64,000 nucleotides of DNA. Origin: Rhabdornis inornatus. Taxonomy: Eukaryota > Chordata > Aves > Passeriformes > Rhabdornithidae. Of the stretch, positions 25,501 through 37,500 are shown one piece after another (positions within the stretch are counted from its first letter, which is position 1; each line of letters begins with the position of its first letter). Position numbers and translations under genes: made by a program. The stretch is taken from contig VWZS01000204.1 of assembly GCA_013397075.1 (NCBI GenBank), positions 186,001 to 250,000 of the forward strand, in the 5' to 3' direction. A model generated the notes under the pieces. It saw nothing but the letters and a program-made list of their open reading frames with translations. It was not told the DNA's origin and searched no databases.

Positions 25501-28500
25501 TCTACTTGAGATAATTACAGACTATAGTCAAAGAGAACACAGTTGAGCACCAATTAAATTATTGCCCAGCACCAGCCTCTCCAGTGTCACTTGAAAAAGG
25601 GACTTCCAGTTTCCTACCACATTCAACATCAACTCCTGCTTTGTAAAAGTATCATTCTCATAGGAACTGGCCTAATCTAGAGGGGGTAGAGTCCACAGGT
25701 GAGTCACTCAGATGGACACAGAATGGGCATCAAGCTCACCACATGCCTGACCTGCCCCCTACATTGCCTGTGGGAGTGGGTAGCAGAAGGGAGAGAAAGG
25801 TGGGACACTCGTCCACCTTTACATGAGTATGCTACTGTGATTAGCTTCCTGCCCTAGAAATCCCTCTCCAAATGCAGCTGTAATGAGCTGGTGGGAAGAA
25901 CACTATATTTCTCTATAAACCAAATTGCAAGTTAAAAAAAAACAAACAGAAGTGTAAGAAACCACTAAGTCAAGAAGACAAACCCAAAGAAATTGAAGTG
26001 TTTCATATTTCCAGTACAGTAGTGAATATATTGCATTTATGCATCTAGCTTTAGAAACACTACTACTTTTGCCTCCAGAAACATTGACTAAATCTTCAAA
26101 GCTGTCTGAACACACAGATGATCTGCCATTAATTTTAATGAGAAAAGAAAAAACTTCAGACAGCTGCCAACAGTTCCAAGTAACCCACAGAGTATCTTGA
26201 CAACAGAGAGACTGACTGAATGGGCATCCTTAAATAATGTAATTTAGGCTCATCAAAAGATTTAGCCTACAGCTACAAAAAAAGAAACAAATTCAGAGTT
26301 CACACACTTTTACATTCAACTTCAGGTCATCATTTACAGACTTCTCACATGTTTTTTATCCACAACAAAGTTCAGAGAAATGCAGCCAAGCTGAAAGAAT
26401 CAGCATGCCTCTCAGAGATTCCAGTCCAAAGGCCAAATACGAGGGGCTTCACCCAACATCCATAATTCATTATTTTGCTGAGCTCTTTGGAGTTCACTTT
26501 TCTCTATAATTTTAACTAGGCTCCTTAGCAAGAAGCAAAACACACATCAGATCAAACTACTGAAGAAGATGGCTGACCAGCAGCCTTGCTTAGAGCCTGA
26601 AAGGACAATGCACCCTGTCATGGCCACTTTGGACCCAAGCTTTCAGCCAGTGCTCTCATTGTGCAGCAAACCATACACATCTCTGTCTTTTGGCTGACAC
26701 ATGCTGCCAGGCTGCTGAGGCCAGGAGGTGGCATCCCAGCTCCTCCCTGCAGACAGACAATGCTCTGCACAACCTCAGTGGATGAACATCTCTGACTACC
26801 CCCGGTCTGCCTGGTTCACTGAAGCTCTGTGGTACCTTACCAGGCAAAGGAACAACTGTTTGGCCAGCAAGGTTGCAAAGTGAAAGCTGAAAGTCCAACC
26901 CCTTGCCCCGTTCTGACACACAGCAAGCCTAAAATAAATTATTGTTCACAGTTAAACGCATTAAAAAAGCAAATACAATCTTAGCTAAAACAAATACTCA
27001 GAGTATCAGAACTTCTTATGAGCCAACACAAGGAAAAACTGGTCTTTAGAGGTTCCCTTCCTCTTAATTACTGGCTTGCAATGCAACTGCACCTACAGAG
27101 TACTTCCACGCCAGCTCTGCTCCACTCTATTGCCATATCTTCTTAAGAAGCACTATGCTCCATTAGCTTGCTAGCACCCAGAATGGTGCTACTTCACTCA
27201 CTACAATCTTTTCTCACAGTTGGCTACAAGAAAATTTCAGGCTTTCAAAAATTCTTTGATATTGCCTCTGTAAATACAAGTGAGACCTTGAAGCCTCTCA
27301 ACTGTGGAGAACCACAACCATTCTCTGTTCATTAAGTCAAACAGTTGTGCTGGACTTGTCTGGAAGCAAAATGAAAGATGACAGCTCTCTGGAAATGGGT
27401 AAGTGTAGAGGGAGCAGAAACCATCTCTGAAAAGGCAAGCTCCCAAGATAGGGCCCCATGGAAGACGATACCTTATATAAGAAATTGTACACTTAGAGTG
27501 ACTAATACCAAGAAGCATCTCGCCCCCCTGTAGACCCCTGAGTTATCTTTCTGTAATTTTAGTGGTCCATTTTTCTCTTAGATAATTGGTTCCTTTTCCC
27601 CTAAAGTCTTTTGTAGATTGGTTAGTTATAGAATTCCTTTGTTAATTGGTCCAAAACACAAAACCCTTAAACCCTATAAAAGTCCCCTTAGAATCTCGCC
27701 CATCGGATTTGCTGGACAGGACCCCTTCGTAGAAGAAATAAAGACTCTATGGAATCTCCTCAACAGCATTTCTCAGTCTCTCTCTCTGCTGGCTCGAAAG
27801 GTACATGCAAGCCTGATTTCACAAAAGAATGAAAAGCCCGAATCTGGGCAAGGCTTGCAAGTGTACCTTGTTGCCGAGAACTGCCTGGGAGCAGGCACTT
27901 TCAGGGTCTAACAGAGACCCCCTCACCGACAACAGGTAAGCATGTCTCAAATTGTTTGAAGGCCTGAGTTATTTGACCATAATTACACATATTATTTCTG
28001 CATAAGGGCTGCTTCTTAAAAATGAAGATGTATCAGAAACAACTCATTAGCAGAAATTTTAAAGAACAAGGAGGACTGAAGTTGCCACCTATGCCACACT
28101 GTTGTCCCAAATGTGGGCTTGTTGCCCAGTGTGCAGTGCCAATGTACACACCAGGATGAGATACTTCTATTTAATCACAGAATCTTCAAGGTTGGAAGAG
28201 ACCTTAAGGATCAGCAAATCCAACTGTCAACCCATCACTGCCACTGTAAGCCCTAAATCACTAAACCACACTAGAGCAAGACCAGATGCCTCTTCAACAT
28301 CTCCAGGGATGATGACTTTATCACCTCCCTGGGTAACCTATCCCAATGCCTGACCACCCTAACGGTGAAATTTTTTTTCTAATGTCTGATCTGAAACACC
28401 TATGTTTCAACTTAATGCAGAACATTTCTTTATTCTAATTTGTGCCAAGCAAGGAGCTAGGTGATAATCCACAAAATGCAACTAGCTCCCCTATCATCAA

Positions 28501-31500
28501 AGCTTTATACTATTTATACATTTTAGCAAAGAAACCACAGTTCACTGACTAGAAGTTACATAGTTCTCTTTATTAATTCTACCTTCTGTTGGTTAAATTA
28601 TTCTCTTGCATCTCATGCTAATTAGCCTGCATGCTCAGTACTTCTCTTGAGTTGGTGGGTTTCTTGAGTCAGCAGACCATGGTGGTGGGAATCTCTCCCT
28701 GCCGAATTACCTTGCACCCAGCTGGAACTGATCTCTGTGCAGTTGCTGAGTTGGCTTTGTTAGCTTCTTACTTATCTTGGGAGTTTTGCCAAATGTCCTT
28801 GTGGCCTGTAAATTCTGTGTTCTTTGTGCCCACTATCAGTAGCATATCCTTCTCCTCAAGTGTTGCTAACCCTAGTCCTAAGATCACTGAAGCGTATTAA
28901 GCCCTAAATCTTAACACGACAATTCTATCGACAAGTAATTTATCTTTCTAATGCCTGGACAGCAACATATCATCATCCAAATACTTGCCGTGGTAGTGGT
29001 CTGTTTCCCAATATGAAAACCTGCCCTTGCATACTCAATTTAACACCATCATGCTAAATACACAGGGAACAAAACCTATCTAATAGATGAGAGTAAAGCC
29101 TCTGCTGTAGTGTTGAACATTAAAATCCTTTTAACATTCAAAGTATTTGCCATGAGGTACTTCTGCCTATAAAAACATGCTAAGCACAGAGCCGGGACCT
29201 TAGTAAGCTCAGAAGTAAGGTGCCAGCCTTGTACCACACTCCTGACCATCCGTCTCAGACGTGGCTGTCCTCTGCCTGGAAGTGATCAAGGCCAGTTTGG
29301 ATGAGTCTTTGAGCGACCTGGTGTAGTGGAAGATGTCCTTGCCCAGGGCACAAAGTTTGACAAGATGATCGCCAAAGGTCCCTTACAACACAAGCCATTC
29401 TGTGATTCCATATAAACCTGATGACTCACGGACCACTCTGCTTCTCAAGGACAATCTTAATGACAGCTTCTTTCTCCTCCCACTGGACAGCTATTGCCAC
29501 ACACACCTGCAACAACTGTCAGCAGTCTCCACATAGGAACCTTCCTTCAGGCCTGGAGCTTTAAGGGAAATTGAAATTTTTTCCTGAACATCCACTGAGG
29601 TCTCATGGATATTGTTCAGTGTTAACAAAAGCCACTACCAACGTTTAAGTATCTTCATGCAGTTTGCCTCACATACTGATATATGCAGTAGAAAATACCC
29701 CTTTCACTAGCTATTTAGCTCACTTATGGAAAAAAAGTAGTTCTTCCATATATTTATTCATCAGTTAATGCATCATTAAAATACCATCATCATTAAATGA
29801 CAGTCTAGAGGAGAACAAAGTTTTAATAATCTGTTCATTAAAGAACCTCTGCTGCAAGTTTTCAGTGTCAGATGGAAAAAGCAGATTATTTTCTGTAGGT
29901 ACAAATACTTCTGATGGATGTAGAACATAATACCCAAGGTGGGTTTTTTGACGCGCTTATGTTCTCACCACTGCTGTGATAAAGCATGGAGCCACAAAAA
30001 TAAACACTTGGTAATACACCTTTAATGAAAGCTTTACTGTCTTACAATAAGTCTAACGCCCGAGGGAGCAAATTTCAGAGGAAAACAAGTCTGCAAGTGC
30101 CACAGAGGCTGGTTACCCTGTTTCTAGCCAGCAAGCTGCCAAACTGTGCACTGGCATGAGGCAAGGCATTTCCACACTCAGGAGATTACCATGGATGTTC
30201 CCTGCCACAGAAATAATTTGAAAAATTTGCAGCAGGAGAACCAAGACTAAAATGTAATTCCCAAAATGCTTAATTTTGATCCAGCAGATTGGAATTGGCA
30301 ATCCAATTTAAAAATCACCATCACCAGCTCTAAAGAAAACCAATTTACAGAAAGCATGTTCCAGAAACAAAACACAACTCATGTTTTACATTACATGGAC
30401 AATAATGAAAAAATTAAGAACTTCTATACCACACTAAATATTATAATAGACAAAACAAAGAGGATGCAGAGGCTCTTATCTCAGTCAACACAGCCAGCCC
30501 CAGCTAAGCACTCTTGCCTGTTTCCCCTCCCATGTAACAACATCAGGGCTGCAGATTTTTTTGTGCATGACACAATGTGACTAGAGAACCTTCCGCACAC
30601 ACCACAAACCAGAAAGCTGGGTTATTGAAAATTAAAATTGAGAAGTTATAACCATTTGCATGATTCTAAAGAAATAAGATGTGGTGCATTACAGAAAGTG
30701 TCATCTTTGACTTCTGTACCTGAGGCTAATATTATTAAAGATTAGGATCATGTTAACTTTAGATTTCTGCAGCAAAGACAATTTTATTTATTTATTTACC
30801 TGTGAAACAAGATGCTGCAAGTTTAGTTTTAACTAAAATAAGGCATCTGCACAGCAAGAAGAGGTCCTGAGGGAAAATAGGAATTACAATAATAATGATA
30901 AAACCCAAGATAAAACCACACCAATCCACTCGATATCCACAGAAAGAAATACACTGTGAACAGAATATTTTGTTATTAAAAACATACAAAAAGTAGGTAA
31001 TTTAAGCTTCTCTTATTAAAATGTGACATTGGGAACAAGAAAATTAATGTTTACTATGGGAGCGGGTCAATATTTATGACCAACTGCAGCTTGCCTTGGG
31101 AAAAAACTCCTAAAAAAAAAAAAAACCTAAAAAACACCAACCAACCAACCACACACACACAAAAAAACCCTAAGTAAAAATCCAAACAAAATCCCACACA
31201 ACAGAAAACCCCAAAACTTTCAAACTGGTTTCCACTAATTGCAAAATTAAATTTTCAAAGAGCATCTCAGTATAAACTACAATGAGTCTTGCACTGTCAC
31301 ACACACAGTGCATCTGGCAGTACAGCTCTTGGGTAGGTCACTGGTGCTGTACTACAACCTATACACATCACCCAGTCACTGGAAGAGCTGAGCAGAGGGA
31401 GACGAAACAAAATTATCAGCCATCATGAGGCTAGCACACTGTGCATGTTTTGAGAGCTAGAGTGTTTAGTTTAGGTTTTCCTGATATTAGGATTAAAACC

Positions 31501-34500
31501 AGGCAGAAAAAGTAGTTTCACAGCAGTCAGTCAAAGTATCCAGGAAAGGAAAAAACATGAAGACTCTTCAAGGGCACTTGTCTTGCTTAAGTCAAGAGTT
31601 AAAAGAGTTGTATTTCTGTGCTTTAGTGTACTCCTTTTAGAGGTTGCATACATACATACTCATGGCTGTCAAGCAGCATAAGTTGATGCACTAACATCAC
31701 ACCTTCTGACCCAGCCCCAGAAATGTTGCTATTTGAAACAGCAGGTACATACAAGAGATATTAAGGAAGCACTAAGTCTATCTGTAAACAAGTAATTCCA
31801 CTGTCCCTTTATTTAGTCAAATAAAGCCCAGCGAGAAAGGGTGAATAAGCAGACACGTGACAAATAACGAAATCATTCACGAGTGCTGCTTCCCCCCAGG
31901 CGGCCAGCGGGTGAGCACATCGATTAAGACAGCGCCATTGAGATGCATCCGCACAGGCCACATTTGGCAGAGGCCATCATGAGGAATTTCCACATTAAAA
32001 AAAATCAAAAATGCATTCTGTTTGGGGAATTTCACTGGGGGACAGGGAGACTAAAAGAATTTGTTTTAAAATTACAAGAATGCAAAAAAATTTGTAAGAC
32101 TTCCAGCTACTGTTAGCTTTAATACAGGCACAAGATTACCAAGAAAAGCTTTTTAAAAAGCAACTTCTGCACACTAGTATACTACAGCAATGTGTACAAA
32201 GTGAGAATGTGACATCATCATAATACTGATGAGGAATCTGTATAATGACTTGGAGGAATTTTTTTTTAAAGACCATATATTACTGACATTCTGGAAAATG
32301 CAACAACTATTTTTGCAACTCTTTTATAACAAATAAAACAAAAAGCTAGTTAGAAAGTTTCAGATAAACATTAAAGAAACCCCACGACTCGCTATACAAT
32401 TATCTAAGAGGTTTGGATAGATGGACAAACATCTTGCAGCATGTAAAGCTTAAAGAAACCATAATAAACTGTCTACTCTTGTTGTCCATATAAGTCAATG
32501 TCTATCTCGGCTTCAAAGCTATCATGTGGCATCTTGTCCCACACGGCATCTAGGCTTCGTAAAATAAGTAATTATCTTAAAAGGACATCTGCTCTTCTGG
32601 TCCATTAGGTTAGCCAAGTTTCTTGTAAAATGAGAAATGAACACTACCTTTCTGCATACCATGATGCTCTCTGAACCTAGTCCTTCATCAGTTCTGGTCC
32701 TTTCTTATCTCTTTCTGAACATTTTTATGCACGTCTATCTGTCTCTCACCAAGCCTCACTGGCGGTCTTTTTAGCAAAGAGATGACAAAAACTTCCTCTG
32801 TGTACATGAGGGATAGTACCTGTATTTATTTTATGCAGCTGGTGAGCTAGATTCACCATTGCTAAAAAATGCCCTAGATTTTGTTCCTGGTTTTAAATTG
32901 GTGACAGGCAAACTGGAGCCTCAAGCTGTGTGCATCCGAACCCAAATTCATTTCCCTAATACGCAGCAATAATTTTACCAGTCTAAAGTTCTACAGACTG
33001 TAATTTAACATCTACAGGTTGCTACTGCCCTGGAAACACCCAAAAACATAACACGCTAGAAACTGTAACAAGACACTAATGCAATAGCTAGTTCCCTGGA
33101 AAGAATCACTAAAGAGGAAATTCATCTCTTTTCACAGCCTAGCCTTTCATGAAAAAAGAGAAAACCTTCAAGACAGTCATGCATCTTCTAATCACAGACA
33201 ACACCTTTGGGACATTCTGGTAAGAAGCCTCTGGCCTCTCATAGCTGAGAAGGGCTGCTTTGCCTCTTGCAAGATGAAGTGCTGATTAGCGCATGTTCAT
33301 TTTAGTTCTCATTTAACTTATTTACAAGGTATAATTAAAAAACTAAAGGATAAGGAGGGGAATGAATTCAGTGTACAGGAGAAAGATCAAAAGAAGCCTA
33401 AAAAGGACTGAGAAAGAGGTAAAAGGAAGAAAAGAAAACAAACAACTAAAACCAAACTAAAACTAACTCCAAGCAGTGCAGTGGTACATTTTTCATGCTG
33501 CGTCATACACAGCATTATCAAATCTTTTCAAAGGCCTCCAAATTTCACTTCAAGTTTGCATTAAGAAATCAACTTCTAAAAATATGCTTATTGTGTGCTA
33601 GGTCCCCACACTGATTGGAACAAGACTTATACAACAAAAGGGTGATTATGTCCAATTTCACTAAACAAGGCTGAGAAAGTCAGATTCCTACTTCACTCAT
33701 ATGTACTTTAAAATAAAACTGCCATGTTTTGCCTATGCTTGCTTTCTAAATCCCTTCCTTCTGAGATCTTCTGGCACACCTTTCTCAAAATCTTCTTATG
33801 CTGAAACAGCTCCTCCTTAGTCTTTACAGACTTGTGGAAAACAAGTATTACATGCACATATACACACATACATATACGTAGTTCAGTGTGAAATGCTGTG
33901 ACTCTACACTTGTGTGCACGCTCAGCACCAAACATCAGCAGTGAGCCTTGCCAAGGGCCAGCCATTCCACTTGTCTCATCCCAGTGTCCGCATTAAGCTC
34001 CAAAGGGAAATTTAAGCAACATCCGTCAGTTAGAGGAATGCAATCAGCAGACAAGAGGTGCTGAGCAGCACGGGAGACTAATAATGCACTGGCACAGAAG
34101 GGAGCTTTTCGGGATAAAAGCTGGGAAGCAGCAGAATAGGTTAGCATCTGCCAAGCTGCACAAACTAATTGTTTCACATAGTATTGCTAACTCTACTGGA
34201 GTTCTGAAACATACTACTGAAAAGTTGCAAGTTTTTTTATTCTGCTGCACAAAAATAAAAAAAAAAATAAACAACGATCACAACTCTGCAACCCCAAGGT
34301 CAAGCATACATTACTGGATGGAAGAGGAAGATGAGAAAACAAGGAGATCGTACTTGTTAGCGTGATAAGGTCTCACCAGCAGATGTAATTGTTGCCCAAA
34401 CTTTGTGAGCACTAAGGCAATGATAGGAAAGTGGGGTTTGATGAGGGATAATGAGATCGTTCACTATTTTGTATTCTCCACAGTCAGGAGAAGTCAATCA

Positions 34501-37500
34501 TAAACAGGGAGGTCAACTATCAGTTCTAAACGAGGTAGAAGGATGATTAAGAGGCAGAGGACCTTTAACTGCAAATGTACATTTGAAGAGACCTTTAGAC
34601 AGCTTTTTTTTTAGAGCAAGTGTTACTCTGTTACAGTCATATTTGGTAGGCTTTTGTTTTTTACCATTGCAAAAGCTTCATGGGTGTGAAAAATAGAGCA
34701 AGTTCTTCAAAAAGAACTTGTCCCAAAGCAGACAACAGCTCTTAGTTCTATTAACACTGCAAGCAATAAAAGAGCTGACTTTTCAAAACACAGCAGAACC
34801 AGTGTTTTGACCTTTCCAGCTCTTTACTCAGGAGGGGATTGGGAGCACTAGGGAATGCTACCCTGCAATGTAAGCTGTGATGCTGTCTCGCTCCCTTCAA
34901 AACAGATGCCACCACCATGCTCTGTTAGCACTTAGCCTTAACACTTCTGTCTGACACTCAATAAACAGATGATTCCCTACAGTCTCATTCCCTTGGAACC
35001 CCAGAGAATGGGGCGCCTAGGAGGTTACCCCAAGGCTTGAGAAGTGGGAGTCTTAATGAAAACCAAACCAAAGCAAAGGCTAGTATCTACACTCATAAGC
35101 AAACACAGTATTTCCTTTTCACAATGGCATCACTTAGATGGGGAACAACCTTTCAAGTATTCACACATATGCCCTGAAAGACAAACTCAGTAGTGCTACT
35201 GAAGTTGGGTTTTTTCTCATAAACATTCCTTAAAAAAAATTACAAAATACATTTTTCACTAAACGCAGTCACAGAAACATCTCTTGAACACAAGCGTAAT
35301 TTTGTTTACTCTGATTTTATCTCTACCATTACATGAAGGCTGTCATCTTCATTCTTGACTTCTATCTTCAAGAAGTTTTAAAAACAATTAAACACCCTCG
35401 GGCTGTGACTTCATACATGAAGGTCAAAGTGCAAAGAAGACTTTTTATGAAAATTGGCCAATTAGTCAGTTGATTCATCTAAGCTGCATAGAAATGTGGC
35501 ACCACTTTCTAACAACTAGATATCCCACAGGAAAAATGGGGGATATCTGCCCTCTGCATCAGTCTATCTACAGCACAGCTCAAGTAAGATAAAGACAGAG
35601 GTATGGTTTTGTGTTTGCACAAGAGCAGACTGGCTACAAGTACCTGGTCCATTAACATGCTCCTAAATGCTGTGTTACATAAAAATATATAACTGCATAA
35701 CACAGCAGAACAAAGTTGCCACACCTGAGTTTATTAGCATTTGCTAAAATGAAGAGGTAGGCAATGAACCAGGTTACCCAACCTTCTCTGAATGTTCACA
35801 GACATTTCTAATACAGCTCTCAGCTCCTCATCAAAATCGTGTCTGCAATGTTACCGCTCTTAAAATCCTGCCTCTTGACATGCTGGGGCATGGTAGAAGA
35901 AAACTGTGCATCTCCTTTAACATAACACCCCACTATCTATTGAGCATAAACACTTTGTTAGACACAGTCCCCAGGCCAAAGGAACAATGAGGCTCCCAGA
36001 GTCCAGTCTCACCATACACCTAAGATTACCAAGTGATCAGCTGCAGGTGCTGAGGGGCTAAAGAGCTGAAGCTCTGCTGAGAAAATCACCCTAAAAAACT
36101 GAATGGAAGAAGAGTTTTCTGCTGGGTTAACTTTTTGAACTCAGCTGGCCAGTAACAACACAAGGCAGGCAGCAGAAGTACAAGCCTGGAACACAGGGGG
36201 GGAAGCTGAACCATCTTGCTAGTGGATCAGCCTTAGCTACCTTGTGAAATCTCACTCTCAGAAAGCAAGGACAACTAAAATCTAATACCCATTGAAAAAT
36301 GAGTACCATCTCTTAAAGATTAATGAGAAAACCCTCAAGCTAAGTCTCAGAGCAACAGGAAGACTCTCTATATTCCTGGACTCAAGACTGTGAGGCTCTT
36401 TTGACAGCGTAACTTCAGTCATACCAGACATGCGGGAACACAAACATCAGACACGGATAGATAAAAGTACATCTACACTTTCTGAGTTCACACCACTCCA
36501 GCTGCAAAACCGTGTGGTGTAGACTACACATACGTTCATTAAATAGATTTTAGTAGCCAAGCCCCCACTCACTCATGGAAGTAGCTTCTGTACGCCGATG
36601 CTTGCCCTGCCGTTACGGGAATTATAAAAGGGGTTCTTTAAAAAAAACCCTGACTTTAAGAGACAAGTTCTCTCGAGGTACGCATGGTGAACAGCATTCT
36701 CCTCTGGCAAAGAGCATGTGTGAACAGCTGCTATTACTTGAATAAAGTTTTCTCGCAAATGCCTTTGCTGCTCAGAAAGCAAACTGTGCACGAGACAGAG
36801 ATGCAATGGCCAAGTCCCCACATTGCTTGTAATCTACTCTGCTCTTTCAACTTCTCTATCTAGGACACCTCCAAGTGACCAGTGCTGGACCTCACCAACA
36901 CCACGGACAAGGATATCTTCTAGTGCAGCACACGTGAAGTTGTTCCCTATCTTCTGGGGAACTGATCAATAGAGGCAGCCTTTGCTCCTTGCAGAGTGCT
37001 GTCAGACCGTGGCACGATTGAGCGCAGGTTTACAAGGCAACACACCCAAGACCTGTAACTAAAGTTACGGTTCTCGGTTCTCGGGCACTAAGCACCTGTA
37101 ACAAAGTTCAAGTCATTACCGGAGCGATTATCCTAATCGTTGTTGAGAAGGCAGGATGACACTTACCAAACGCCCAGGAAACTCAGGGGGGTAAAGCAGG
37201 GCTCGGCAGGTACCTTTTACATAGGGATGGACACAGGAGGAACGCTGTGCCCGGCCAGAGGGCTGCCACTGCAGAGCCGCCCGCCCATCCCCGGTCCTGC
37301 TTCCTTCACTTTCCTCCCAAAAACTGAGTCTGAGTCCGAGCAGGCACTGCCTTGGATTCGAAAAGCACAGACACGCTTTACTCGGATTCATCTAGACAGC
37401 ACAAACAAACTGCGGAGAAGGAGTGCTGCCGAGCATCAGCGCCGCGGGAATACACCTCCCGAGGGGCTGCCCGGGCAACCAGCTGGTGCCAGGCGGAAAC

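Noticed and set aside
34084..34365. 93-residue frame in intron 1
   Set aside because: No recognisable family, poly-lysine from an A run, and no acceptor/donor pair to link it to GCLC.
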